This document shows, in pieces, positions 31,237-40,247 of a stretch of DNA of 64,000 nt. The notes beneath the pieces were generated by a model, which had not been told where the DNA came from, searched no databases, and saw nothing but the letters and a program-made list of their open reading frames with translations. A program made the translations under genes and the position numbers. Each line of letters starts with the position of its first letter. Position 1 is the stretch's first letter. The stretch is from Streptomyces sp. SID13726 (GTDB lineage Bacteria > Actinomycetota > Actinomycetes > Streptomycetales > Streptomycetaceae). The stretch lies in contig NZ_JAAGLY010000001.1 of NCBI RefSeq assembly GCF_010548375.1, positions 868,001-932,000 of the forward strand. Direction: 5' to 3'.

Positions 31237-31968
31237 TCAGCTCGGGTCGGCCAGGGTGCGGAGCAGCTTCGGCAGCGCCGTGCCGATCGGTTCCCGGATC
31301 ACCTCGTCGGCGAGTTCGTCGTACGGCGTCGGCTCGGCGTTGACGATCACGAGCCGGGCGCCGTGGTCGGCGGCGACCCCCGCGAGGCCCGCCGCCGGCT
31401 GGACCTGGAGGCTGCTGCCGACGGCGATGAACACCTGGCACGCCTTGGTGATCGCCACCGCCTCACCCAGCACCACCGGATCGAGCCGCTCACCGAACAT
31501 CACCGTCGCCGACTTGAGGATCCCCCCGCACACCAGACACCGCGGGTCGTCCTCCCCGGCCTCGACCCGGGCCAGCGCGTCCTCCATCGAGCCGCGCGCG
31601 TGGCACTCCGTGCACACGACACCCCGCGCGCTGCCGTGGAGTTCGACCACCTTGCGAGCGGGCATCCCGGCGAGCTGGTGCAGCCCGTCCACGTTCTGTG
31701 TGATCACCCGCACCGGCACACCGGACTTCTCCAGCTCGGCGACGGCCCGGTGCGCGGCGTTCGGCTCCGCCTGGAGCGTCCGGTTCGCGCGCCGCATCCG
31801 CCACGAGCGGCGCCGGATCTCGGGATCGCCCATGTAGTAGTCGTACGTCACGAGCTTCTCCGCCTCGGGATCCTTGCGCCACAGGCCGTTGGGCCCGCGG
31901 TAGTCGGGGATTCCGGAGTCGGTGGAGATACCGGCCCCGCTGAGGAGCGCGACGAGGGGCTTGGTCAT
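31237..31968 (-). CDS. NAD-dependent protein deacetylase (sirtuin)
   Basis: 243 aa Sir2 family. NAD-binding GAGISTDSGIPDYRG, TQNVDGLH, catalytic His111 in VVELHGS, and a four-cysteine zinc site (Cys119, 122, 144, 147: CTEC and CLVC). The enzyme removes acetyl (or acyl) groups from lysines and yields O-acetyl-ADP-ribose. The downstream gene is a GNAT acetyltransferase in the same operon. Upstream genes on the same strand encode Nudix and ADP-ribosylglycohydrolase proteins. The ATG at 31968 has a poor ribosome site, but no better start is present. Confidence 0.95.
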   Translation of the reverse strand: MTKPLVALLSGAGISTDSGIPDYRGPNGLWRKDPEAEKLVTYDYYMGDPEIRRRSWRMRRANRTLQAEPNAAHRAVAELEKSGVPVRVITQNVDGLHQLAGMPARKVVELHGSARGVVCTECHARGSMEDALARVEAGEDDPRCLVCGGILKSATVMFGERLDPVVLGEAVAITKACQVFIAVGSSLQVQPAAGLAGVAADHGARLVIVNAEPTPYDELADEVIREPIGTALPKLLRTLADPS

Positions 31969-32107
31969 GGGACCGAGGGTAGGGCGGGTGATCCGGATGC
32001 GGCGAGCGGATATCCGACCGACGGGCCGCTGAGAGCCCGGTGTCCAGGTCCGACCGTGGCAGCAGAGCACTCCGACGGGCTGAACACGGCCCCGGACGGA
32101 CCTCGCG

Positions 32108-32602
32108 TCACCCCACCCGGTGCCCGTTCTCCAGCTCCGCCGTCCCCGCCCCGTCCGCCAGCGCGTCCAGCGCCGCCAGCACCCGGTGGCCGAGCGTGCC
32201 CGGCAGATACTCGGCCAGCTCCTCGCGCGGCACGAGCCGCCAGGAGAGCAGCTCCTCCTCCTGGAGCCGGATCGCCTTGAACTCGTCGTCGGTCAGCACA
32301 CCGCCGTCGTAGAGGTACGCCACCAGCGGCGGCCACGTCGGCCGGTACACCCAGTCCACCGCGAGCAGCCGGCCGAGGTCGCGGTCGAGCCCGATCTCCT
32401 CAAGGGTCTCGCGGCGCGCGCCCTGACGCGGGGTCTCGCCGTCGTCCGACTCGATGGTGCCGCCCGGAAGCGCCCAGCCCTCACGGTAGTTGGGCTCGAC
32501 CAGCAGCACCCGGCCCGCCGCGTCCCGGAACAGGGCGGCGGCACCGGCGAGGATCCGGGGCAGCCCGGCGATGTACGTGGCGAAGTCTTCGGTGGAGGTC
32601 AC
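32108..32602 (-). CDS. Nudix hydrolase
   Basis: 164 aa. The complete Nudix box is present: GGTIESDDGETPR followed by RETLEEIGL, fitting GX5EX7REUXEEXGU. It hydrolyses a nucleoside diphosphate linked to X; ADP-ribose is attractive given the neighbouring ADP-ribosylglycohydrolase and sirtuin, but the sequence does not prove it. GTG 32602 gives MTSTEDFATYIAGLP; a further upstream GTG at 32626 would add eight residues. Confidence 0.92.
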   Translation of the reverse strand: MTSTEDFATYIAGLPRILAGAAALFRDAAGRVLLVEPNYREGWALPGGTIESDDGETPRQGARRETLEEIGLDRDLGRLLAVDWVYRPTWPPLVAYLYDGGVLTDDEFKAIRLQEEELLSWRLVPREELAEYLPGTLGHRVLAALDALADGAGTAELENGHRVG

Positions 32603-32691
32603 CCTCGAAGGGTAACCAGCTCCCACGGATGCCTACGGCGGCTCGGTGGGCGGTCAGGCCCATGGCACCGGCGTCACAGCCGACCCCCCCC

Positions 32692-33765
32692 TCACCCCTC
32701 CACCCCCACCAACTCCAGAGTCCGCTCGGCCAGTTCACTGATCCGCACCCCGTCGAACCCGAACACCGCACTGCGCACCCGGTCCTCCAGCGGCTCCTTC
32801 CACTGCCCCGGAATCGCGTCCGCCCCCGTGAGCACGCCCGCCACCGACCCCGCCGTCGCCCCGTTGGAGTCCGTGTCCAGGCCGCCCCGGACCGTCAGCG
32901 TGATGGTGCGGGTGAAGTCGCCGTCGCCGTACAGCAGACCGGCGGTGAGGACGGCGGCGTTCGGGACCGTGTGGATCCAGCCGAGGCCGCCGGTCTCCTC
33001 CGAGACCGTCGTCAGGGTGTCCTCCCAGGTCATCCGGGTGTCGTGGAGGGAGACCACGCGCCGTACGGTCCGGGCGAGCCGGCTGCTCGCGGGGATCACG
33101 GTGAGTGCCTGGTCCACGGCCTGGCGCACGGTGTCGGCCGTGAACGCCGCCGAGATCAGCGCGGCGGCCCACATCGCCCCGTACACCCCGTTCCCGGTGT
33201 GCGAGAGCACCGCGTCCCGGCGGGCCAGGGAGGCGGCGCGGCGCGGGGCGCCGGGGCAGGTCCAGCCGTAGATGTCCGCGCGGATGAGGGCGCCGATCCA
33301 CTCCTGGCAGGGATTGTCGTACGTCGCCGTCAGCGGGGGTTTGAGTCCGTTCGCCAGGTTGCGATACGCGGCCCGCTCCGCGGTGAACGTCTGGAGATAC
33401 GGCAGCCGCAGCAGCCACAGGTCGCCCACCTGCTCGGTGCTGAAGGCGAAGCCGTGGGTCTCCAGGAGGTCGAGGCCGAGGATGGCGTAGTCGACGTCGT
33501 CGTCCCGGCAGCTGCCGTGGATACGGCCGCGCACGCACTCGCGCCACTCGGGGCGCAGCTCGAAGCCGTCGTTCTCGCCGACGGGCTCGGGGAGGTAGTC
33601 GGTCAGGGGCAGGGCGGCGGCCTGCCGGAGATAGCGGTCGATCCGGTCCCGCGTCCACAGGTCGCCCTGCTCGACCGGCTTGCCGAGCATGTTGCCCGCG
33701 ATCCGGCCCAGCCAGCCCCCGAGGATGCGGTCGCCGAGCTCTGGCTCAGTGCCCACAGGGGTCAT
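32692..33765 (-). CDS. ADP-ribosylglycohydrolase family protein
   Basis: 357 aa helical ARH/DraG fold. Di-metal ligands are expected in CRDDDVDYAILG and in the GGLDTDSNGATAGSVAG motif near residue 290, both intact. It removes ADP-ribose from proteins or hydrolyses related glycosidic bonds. It is first in a same-strand row with Nudix, sirtuin and GNAT genes and divergent from glycerate kinase. The gaps of 89 and 139 nt between row members leave open whether they share one transcript. Confidence 0.93.
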   Translation of the reverse strand: MTPVGTEPELGDRILGGWLGRIAGNMLGKPVEQGDLWTRDRIDRYLRQAAALPLTDYLPEPVGENDGFELRPEWRECVRGRIHGSCRDDDVDYAILGLDLLETHGFAFSTEQVGDLWLLRLPYLQTFTAERAAYRNLANGLKPPLTATYDNPCQEWIGALIRADIYGWTCPGAPRRAASLARRDAVLSHTGNGVYGAMWAAALISAAFTADTVRQAVDQALTVIPASSRLARTVRRVVSLHDTRMTWEDTLTTVSEETGGLGWIHTVPNAAVLTAGLLYGDGDFTRTITLTVRGGLDTDSNGATAGSVAGVLTGADAIPGQWKEPLEDRVRSAVFGFDGVRISELAERTLELVGVEG

Positions 33766-33921
33766 AGCTCCGGTTTACCCCATTCCGCGTCCGTGCACAG
33801 AGGGTCCGCAGGGCCTTCTCAGGCTTCGGGCGGGGCATGACGCCGGGGGCCGTCTCCGGTTAAGGTCGCAGCGGCGCGACTGGCCTTGACGTGCGCGAGG
33901 CCCGGAGAGCAAGGGGAAGAC

Positions 33922-35052
33922 GTGACACAGCGCGTGCTCATCGCCGCGGACAAGTTCAAGGGCTCGCTCACGGCCGTACAGGTCGCTGAGCGGGTGACGG
34001 CCGGGCTGCGCCGGGTCAAGCCGGACGTGGAGGTCGAGGCGCTGCCCGTCGCCGACGGCGGTGACGGCACCGTCGCCGCGGCCGTCGCGGCCGGTTTCGA
34101 ACGCAGAGAAGTGCCCGTCGCCGGGCCCCTCGGCCAGGAGATCACCGCCGCCTTCGCGGTCCGCGGCAACACCGCCGTCGTGGAGATGGCCGAGGCCAGC
34201 GGCCTCCAGCGGCTGCCCGCGGGCGTCTTCGCGCCGCTCACGGCATCGACGTACGGCTCCGGCGAACTGCTGCGCGCTGCGCTCGACGCGGGCGCCCGCA
34301 CGATCGTGTTCGGGGTCGGCGGCAGCGCCACCACCGACGGCGGCGCCGGGATGCTCTCCGCGCTGGGCGCCCGCTTCCTGGACGCCGACGGCGAGCCCGT
34401 GGCCCCCGGCGGCGGAGGACTCGCCGACCTCGCCTCGGCCGACCTGTCGGACCTGGACCCACGGCTCGCGTCCGTCGAGTTCGTCCTGGCCAGCGATGTC
34501 GACAACCCGCTGACAGGCCCCAAGGGCGCCCCCGCGGTCTACGGCCCGCAGAAGGGCGCCTCCCCGGACGACGTCGAGGCCCTGGACAGCGCCCTCGCCC
34601 ACTACGCGAAGGTGCTGGAGGAGTCCGTCGGCGCGAAGGCCGCCGAGTACGCGGCCTCGCCGGGCGCGGGCGCGGCCGGCGGCATCGGCTACGGCGCCCT
34701 CCTGGTCGGCGCCCGGTTCCGCCCCGGCATCGACGTCATGCTCGACGTCCTGGGTTTCGCGCCCGCGCTGGAGTGGGCGGACCTGGTGATCACCGGCGAG
34801 GGCTCGCTCGACGAGCAGACCCTGCACGGCAAGGCCCCGGCGGGCGGCGCTGCCGCCGCGCGCGCCGCGGACAAGGAGGTCGTCGCCGTGTGCGGCCGCC
34901 TCGCCCTGCCCCCGGAGGCCCTCGGCCGGGCCGGCATCCGCCGCGCCTACCCGCTCACCGAGGCCGAGCCCGACATCCAGCGCTGCATCACGGAGGCGGG
35001 CCTGATCCTGGAGGACGTGGCGGAGCGCATCGGGCGGGACTTCCTGACGTAG
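33922..35052 (+). CDS. Glycerate kinase
   Basis: 376 aa of the GarK/GlxK family, phosphorylating D-glycerate with ATP. Conserved parts are VLIAADKFKGSLTAVQVAERV at the start, PVADGGDGTVAA, GVGGSATTDGGAGMLSALG and VITGEGSLDEQTLHGKAP. GTG 33922 with AAGGGGAAG just upstream was preferred to an in-frame start 36 nt earlier. It stands alone. It could feed glycerate, for example from glyoxylate metabolism, into glycolysis. Confidence 0.94.
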   Translation: MTQRVLIAADKFKGSLTAVQVAERVTAGLRRVKPDVEVEALPVADGGDGTVAAAVAAGFERREVPVAGPLGQEITAAFAVRGNTAVVEMAEASGLQRLPAGVFAPLTASTYGSGELLRAALDAGARTIVFGVGGSATTDGGAGMLSALGARFLDADGEPVAPGGGGLADLASADLSDLDPRLASVEFVLASDVDNPLTGPKGAPAVYGPQKGASPDDVEALDSALAHYAKVLEESVGAKAAEYAASPGAGAAGGIGYGALLVGARFRPGIDVMLDVLGFAPALEWADLVITGEGSLDEQTLHGKAPAGGAAAARAADKEVVAVCGRLALPPEALGRAGIRRAYPLTEAEPDIQRCITEAGLILEDVAERIGRDFLT

Positions 35053-35094
35053 GGGGAGCGAGGTAAGGCCGCGCGGCCGGTGCCGGGGTGAGCG

Positions 35095-35300
35095 CGCAGT
35101 GACTGGATGAGCCAGTCGGCCAGTCAGCCAGTCCTCCAGTCAGCCACTGTGCCGGGGAGCGGCTGAGCCACTGGGCCAATTGGCCACTGGGCCACCGAAC
35201 CACTACGCCAGCGAGCGGCTCAGCCACTTGGCCACCGAGCCACTACGCCAGCGAGCGGCTCAGCCACTGCGCCACCGAACCATTAAGCCACCGAACCACG
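35095..35300. repeat. 40-bp tandem repeat in an AGCCA-rich intergenic region
   Basis: Exactly phased 40-bp units start at 35191, 35231 and 35271; the first two match at nearly all positions and the third is partial (about 20 bp). The flanking 35095-35190 is built of shorter related words such as GCCAGT and GCCACTG. The whole 286-nt gap between glycerate kinase and the PucR gene has no supported gene. Confidence 0.85.
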
Positions 35301-35339
35301 CGCCGCCGCCCGCCCGCCCGCGCCACCCACCGCCGCCCC

Positions 35340-36536
35340 TCACCCCCGCACCCCCGACAACCGATACGCGTCCAACGCCAGCGTCATCTCGATCAGATCC
35401 CGCGGCCGCGCCAGCGACCGGGCCGTCAGCTGCTCCAGCCGCCGTAACCGGTTGAACACCGTATTGCGATGGCAGTACAGCCGCCCGGCGGCCCGCCCCG
35501 CCGACCCCTCGCACACCAGCCACACATCGAGGGTCTCCAGGAGTACGGCCCGGTCGGCGGGCTCCAGCTCCAGGAGCGCGCCGAACACGTCGGACACCAG
35601 CCGGTCCGCCAGCTCCGGCTGGCTCACCACGAGCGCGGTCGGCATCCGCTGGTCAAGGCGTACGACCGCGGTGGCGTCCGGCGGACAGGTGCGCAGCGCC
35701 AGTTCGGCGAGCCGCCGGGCCTGACCCAGCTCGGCGAGCCCCGGCACCACCGGACTGATCCCGCCGGGCCCCGAACAGCGCCCCTCCAGCGCCCGCGCCA
35801 CACCGTCGAGCCCCTGACCCGGCGCGAGCGCCACGACCGCCACCTCACCGTCGGCCCGCATCCGCCAGATGAACCGGAACCCGGCACCCCGCACCGGCCG
35901 CTCGGCCGCCTCCCGCCGGTCCGCCCGCAGCACCACCACCGCGTACGGCCCGTGCTCCGGCAGATCGAGCCCCGCCGCCGCCCGGGCCGCGAGCCCGGGA
36001 GTCGCCTGTCCCTCCAGGAGCGCGTCGAGGAGCGCCTGCAACTGCTCGTCCGTACGCCGCCGCAGCTCCGCCTCGGTGGCCCGGTACGCCTCCGACGCCG
36101 CCTGGGCCTGCGCGTCCACCGCCGACCACACCATCGTCGTCGACCGCATCAGCGCCGCCAGCCGCTCCGGCTCCCGCCCGGCCGTCCCCTCCACGAGCGC
36201 GTCCCACACCAGGTAACCGGCGTTGCGGTACGCGTGCACGAGCAGGTTGAGCGGCAGCCCCTGCCGGGCCCGGCGTCGGCCCGCGTCCTCGGCGTACTCC
36301 AGGTCGCGGCGCGGCGAGTCGCGGGGCGCGGAGATCGTCTCGATGCCGATCCGCATCGCCTCCTCCGCCTCCCGCCACTGCTGGTCGTACGGCAGCACCT
36401 GCGCGTAGACGGGGGAGTGGTCGGTGAGTTGCCTGAGGTGCTCGTCGACGAGCTCCGGCACCCGTTCCAGCAGAGTCGTGCAGGACTCCGCGAGCAGCTT
36501 CCAGTCATGACCGGTCCGCGGCCGTCGCCCTCCCAT
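35340..36536 (-). CDS. PucR-family transcriptional regulator
   Basis: 398 aa from ATG 36536. An N-terminal helical region (residues 10-170) precedes a GGDEF-like middle part (about 175-300) and the C-terminal PucR helix-turn-helix AAGRLYCHRNTVFNRLRRLE. Members often control purine, urea or amide catabolism. It is divergent from a five-gene ABC transporter with 181 nt between the starts, where a good dyad lies, so it probably controls that transporter. The start has no strong ribosome site, so the N-terminus may be shorter. Confidence 0.88.
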   Translation of the reverse strand: MGGRRPRTGHDWKLLAESCTTLLERVPELVDEHLRQLTDHSPVYAQVLPYDQQWREAEEAMRIGIETISAPRDSPRRDLEYAEDAGRRRARQGLPLNLLVHAYRNAGYLVWDALVEGTAGREPERLAALMRSTTMVWSAVDAQAQAASEAYRATEAELRRRTDEQLQALLDALLEGQATPGLAARAAAGLDLPEHGPYAVVVLRADRREAAERPVRGAGFRFIWRMRADGEVAVVALAPGQGLDGVARALEGRCSGPGGISPVVPGLAELGQARRLAELALRTCPPDATAVVRLDQRMPTALVVSQPELADRLVSDVFGALLELEPADRAVLLETLDVWLVCEGSAGRAAGRLYCHRNTVFNRLRRLEQLTARSLARPRDLIEMTLALDAYRLSGVRG

Positions 36537-36588
36537 TCCCGGAGGATGCCACCGGGACCCGGCCGCGCACAGGCCCCTGACACGCGGT

Positions 36589-36606
36589 GTTGTGCACGCG
36601 CACAAC
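36589..36606. promoter_or_regulatory. Candidate PucR operator
   Basis: A perfect 7-bp dyad GTTGTGC-ACGC... with GCACAAC (36589-36595 and 36600-36606) lies between the divergent pucR-like and livF-like genes. An extra TTGTGC half-site is at 36639-36644. Position and symmetry suggest an operator shared by both promoters. Confidence 0.5.
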
Positions 36607-36717
36607 GACGGCACCGGCCCGCTGGGCACCCGCAGCGATTGTGCCGCGGGCCGTGGACGGACGCCCGTACCGGTGCTGGGGTGAGCGCCACACCGAGTGC
36701 GGACAAGGGGGGAGTCC

Positions 36718-37512
36718 ATGACCGGAGCCGGACTGGTCGTCCGTGACCTGTCGGTCGGATACGGCCCCGTGCGGGCCCTGCGCCGGGTGTCCCTGGAGGT
36801 GCCCGAGGGCGCCGTGGTGACGGTGCTCGGCGGCAACGGCGCCGGCAAGTCCACCCTGCTGCGCGCGATCAGCCGCACCCTCTCCTTCCACGGCGGCGCG
36901 GTCACCGAGGGCACGGTGACCCTGAACGGCCGCCGCCTCGACGCCCTGCCACCGGACCGGGTGGTCGCCGCCGGGGTGTCCCAAGTACCCGAGGGAAGAC
37001 GGGTGTTCGCCCGCATGACGGTCGCCGACAACCTCCGCGCGGGCGCCCTCGGCGGCAGCAGATCCGGCCGCGCCACGGCCCTGGACCGCGTCCACGAACT
37101 CTTCCCGGTACTCGCCGAACGCGCCTCGCAGCGCGCCGGACTCCTCTCCGGCGGCGAACAGCAGATGCTCGCCGTCGCCCGCGCCCTCATGGCCGGACCT
37201 CGTGTGCTGCTCCTCGACGAACCCTCCCTGGGACTCGCCCCGTTGATGGTCCGCCGCATCGCCGACACCGTCCGCGAGATCAACGCCCAGGGCACCTCGG
37301 TCCTCCTCGTCGAACAGAACGCGGCACTCGCCCTGCGCCTCGCCACCCACGCCTACGTCCTCGAAGTCGGCGAAGTCGCCCTGTCGGGCCCGGCCGCCGA
37401 ACTGTCCGCCTCCGATGAGGTCCGCCGCCGCTACCTCGGCGTGGTCGACGAGGACGCGGCGGCCGACGCGGAACAGGCGACCGGACGGACCCTGGCGAGG
37501 TGGGAGGGGTGA
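36718..37512 (+). CDS. Branched-chain amino acid-type ABC transporter ATPase (LivF)
   Basis: 264 aa. Walker A GGNGAGKSTLL, signature LLSGGEQQMLAVARAL, Walker B VLLLDEPSLG, and a switch His replaced by the EQN of LLVEQNAALAL, as in LivF proteins. ATG 36718 follows AGGGGGGAG. It opens the operon livF-G-H-M-K, with four-base overlaps or close spacing throughout. The substrate may be a branched-chain amino acid, urea or an amide, since this family (HAAT) is broad. Confidence 0.92.
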   Translation: MTGAGLVVRDLSVGYGPVRALRRVSLEVPEGAVVTVLGGNGAGKSTLLRAISRTLSFHGGAVTEGTVTLNGRRLDALPPDRVVAAGVSQVPEGRRVFARMTVADNLRAGALGGSRSGRATALDRVHELFPVLAERASQRAGLLSGGEQQMLAVARALMAGPRVLLLDEPSLGLAPLMVRRIADTVREINAQGTSVLLVEQNAALALRLATHAYVLEVGEVALSGPAAELSASDEVRRRYLGVVDEDAAADAEQATGRTLARWEG

Positions 37513-38288
37513 CCGGCCCGAACATCCCGGCCCTGGAGGTCCGCGACCTCACCGTCCGCTTCGCCGGACTCACCGCCCTCGACGACGTGAGCCTCACGGT
37601 CCGCCCTGGCACCGTGCACGCCCTCATCGGCCCCAACGGCGCCGGAAAGTCAACCTGCTTCAACGTCCTCTCCGGCGTCTACCGGGCCACCGAGGGCAGT
37701 GTCCGCTTCGGCGCGCACGAACTGACCGGCATGCCCGCACACCGCATCGCCGCGCTCGGTGTCGCCCGCATCTTCCAGAACCTCGCGCTGCCGCCGCACG
37801 CCTCCGTCGAGGACTGCCTCCTCCTCGGCCGCCACCGGCTCACCCGCACCGGCTTCCTCGCCGCCGGACTCCGGCTCCCGTCGGCGGCCCGCGAGGAACG
37901 CCGGCACCGCCGACGCGTCCGGGAGATCGCCGAGTTCGTCGGCATCGCGGACTGTCTGACCCGGCCCGCGGGCTCACTGCCGTACGGCCGGCAGAAGCTC
38001 GCCGAACTCGCCCGCGCGCTCTGCATGGAACCCCGCCTGCTGCTCCTCGACGAGCCGGTCGCGGGCATGACCGCCGACGAACGGCGCCGAACGGCCGCCG
38101 TGATCGCGGGAGTCCGGGACTCCCTCGGCATCTCGATCGTGCTGGTGGAACACGACATGGGGGTGGTGATGCGGCTCGCCGACGCGGTGACCGTACTGGA
38201 CTTCGGGCGCCGGATCGCCGACGGCGCCCCCGCCGACGTACAGAACGATCCGGCCGTCGTACGGGCGTATCTGGGGGCCGCGTCATGA
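37509..38288 (+). CDS. ABC transporter ATPase (LivG)
   Basis: 259 aa. Walker A GPNGAGKSTCFN, an ARIFQNLALPPHASVEDC Q-loop region, a variant signature LPYGRQKLAELARAL and Walker B LLLLDEPVAG, with EHDMGVVMRLAD. The GTG at 37509 overlaps the livF stop. Pairs with LivF to drive the permeases that follow. Confidence 0.92.
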   Translation: MTGPNIPALEVRDLTVRFAGLTALDDVSLTVRPGTVHALIGPNGAGKSTCFNVLSGVYRATEGSVRFGAHELTGMPAHRIAALGVARIFQNLALPPHASVEDCLLLGRHRLTRTGFLAAGLRLPSAAREERRHRRRVREIAEFVGIADCLTRPAGSLPYGRQKLAELARALCMEPRLLLLDEPVAGMTADERRRTAAVIAGVRDSLGISIVLVEHDMGVVMRLADAVTVLDFGRRIADGAPADVQNDPAVVRAYLGAAS

Positions 38289-39175
38289 GCACCTTCGCCG
38301 AAATCCTGCTGAACGGCGTCTCGTTGGGCTCGGTGTACGCGCTCATCGCGCTCGGGTTCGTGGTGATCTTCCGGGCCACCGAGGTCGTCAACTTCGCCCA
38401 CGCCTCCCTGCTGTTGGCCGGTGGATACGTCACCGCGAGCCTCCACGACGACCTCGGCTTCTGGCCCGCGCTGCTCGTGGGGATCGCGGGGGCCGCGCTG
38501 GTCGGGGCCGCCGTGGAGTTCCTGGTGATGCGGCGCTACCGGGGCGGCGACCACAGTGTGCTGGCCATCGTCACCATCGGCGTCGACATCCTGCTGACGA
38601 CCGAACTGACCCGCCGTATCGGCACGGACGTCCTCGCGCTCGGCGACCCGTGGGGCGACGACGTGCTGAAGATCGGGCCGATCTCCCTCGCCCACACCCG
38701 GATCGCCGCGTTCGCGGCCGCCGCACTGCTCATCACCCTGTTCCTGCTGGCCTTCCGCTACACCTCGTGGGGCGTGGCCATGCGGGCGGCGGCGGAGAGC
38801 GCCGAGACGGCCGCGCTGATGGGCGTACGGCTCGGGCGGGTCTCGCTCGGCGCGTGGGCGGTGGCGGGCGGACTCGCCGCCGTGGCCGCCCTGTTCCTCA
38901 CCGTCTTCCCGACCCCGGGGCTGGAACGGGCCACTTCGCTCGCCGCGCTCAAGGCGTTCCCGGCGGCCATCCTCGGCGGGCTGGACTCGACGACGGGCGC
39001 GCTGGTCGGCGGCCTGCTGGTCGGCGTCACGGAGTCCCTCGCGACCGGCTACCAGGGCGATCTGACCTTCCTGGGACGGGGGTTGGGAGATCTCGCCCCC
39101 TACCTCGTGATGGTCGCGATCCTGCTCATCCGGCCCGCCGGGCTCTTCGGCACGAAGGAGCTCGCCCGTGTCTGA
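38285..39175 (+). CDS. ABC transporter permease (LivH)
   Basis: 296 aa, about eight membrane segments. The N-terminus NGVSLGSVYALIALGFVVIF and the late FPAAILGGLDSTTGALVGGLLVG (EAA-like loop region) mark LivH permeases. The ATG overlaps the livG stop (ATGA), indicating coupled translation. Confidence 0.92.
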   Translation: MSTFAEILLNGVSLGSVYALIALGFVVIFRATEVVNFAHASLLLAGGYVTASLHDDLGFWPALLVGIAGAALVGAAVEFLVMRRYRGGDHSVLAIVTIGVDILLTTELTRRIGTDVLALGDPWGDDVLKIGPISLAHTRIAAFAAAALLITLFLLAFRYTSWGVAMRAAAESAETAALMGVRLGRVSLGAWAVAGGLAAVAALFLTVFPTPGLERATSLAALKAFPAAILGGLDSTTGALVGGLLVGVTESLATGYQGDLTFLGRGLGDLAPYLVMVAILLIRPAGLFGTKELARV

Positions 39176-40247
39176 GGCCCTGGTGAAGCCGCTGCGGATC
39201 GTCCGGACCCGGACATGGCTCTGGGGCGCCGGGGCCGTCGTCCTGCTGGCCCTGCCCTTCTACCTGGACCGGTTCTGGCTCCAGGCGGGCCTGTTCGCGA
39301 TGGCCGCCGCCATCGGCGCGATCGGCATCAACCTTCTCACCGGCGCCACCGGCCAACTCTCCATGGGGCACGCCTTCTTCCTGGCCGTCGGGGCCTACGG
39401 CTACTGCGTGTTCGCGGCCGACGGCGGCGACGGACTGACCGGGCTCGGCCTGCCGACCTGGCTCGCGGCCGTGCTCGCGGTCCTGGTCGCCGGGGTCGCG
39501 GGAGGGCTGTTCAGCCCCATCTCCGGGCGGCTCAGCGGCGCCTACCTGGGCATCGCCACGCTCGCGCTCGTCTTCATCGGCCAGCACGTCATGTTCAACG
39601 CGCATGACCTGACCGGCGGCGCCAACGGCCGGGACGTACCGCCCCTGAGCCTCTTCGGCCTCACCTTCGACGACCGTGAACTCCTCGTCGCCGCCGTGCC
39701 GTTCGGGTCCGCGGAGAAGCTCTGGTACGCCGGTCTGGTCCTGCTGGCGGCGGGCGCGCTGTTCGCCCGGGGCGTCCTGCGCGGCCGGCCGGGACGCGCC
39801 ATGAACGCCATCCGCGACCACCGCATCGCCGCCGGGGTGCTCGGTGTCCCGGTCGCCCGCCACCGCGCCGCCGTCTTCGTGCTCTCGTCGATGTACGCGG
39901 GTCTCGCGGGCGTCCTGCTCGCCCTCGTCTTCCAGCGGACCGTGCCCGACTACTTCGGCATCACGCTCTCCCTGGAGTACCTCGCGATGATCGTCATCGG
40001 CGGCCTCGGCTCGGTCTCCGGGGCGGTCGCCGGGGCCGTCTTCGTCTCACTCCTGCCGCAGCTGCTGACCCGCTGGAGCGACGCGCTCCCGCTCGTCTCC
40101 GTCCCCGGCACGGGCGGCATCGCACCGGGCGAGGCGTCCCGGTACCTCTACGGCGCCGCCGTCGTGCTGGTGGTGCTGTTCCTGCCCGGCGGCCTGGTCA
40201 GCGTGGCCGCCCGGCGTCGCACCAGAACCCACACGGAGGAACGATGA
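39168..40247 (+). CDS. ABC transporter permease (LivM)
   Basis: 359 aa, about nine or ten membrane segments. LivM marks include INLLTGATGQLSMGHAFFLAVGAY and SLEYLAMIVIGGLGSVSGAVAGAVF. GTG 39168 overlaps the end of livH by 8 nt, and the stop overlaps the livK start by 4 nt. Confidence 0.92.
   Translation: MSEALVKPLRIVRTRTWLWGAGAVVLLALPFYLDRFWLQAGLFAMAAAIGAIGINLLTGATGQLSMGHAFFLAVGAYGYCVFAADGGDGLTGLGLPTWLAAVLAVLVAGVAGGLFSPISGRLSGAYLGIATLALVFIGQHVMFNAHDLTGGANGRDVPPLSLFGLTFDDRELLVAAVPFGSAEKLWYAGLVLLAAGALFARGVLRGRPGRAMNAIRDHRIAAGVLGVPVARHRAAVFVLSSMYAGLAGVLLALVFQRTVPDYFGITLSLEYLAMIVIGGLGSVSGAVAGAVFVSLLPQLLTRWSDALPLVSVPGTGGIAPGEASRYLYGAAVVLVVLFLPGGLVSVAARRRTRTHTEER

Noticed and set aside
35191..35290. 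Short CRISPR array
   Set aside because: The units abut with no distinct spacers, only 2.5 copies, and no cas genes are in the window.
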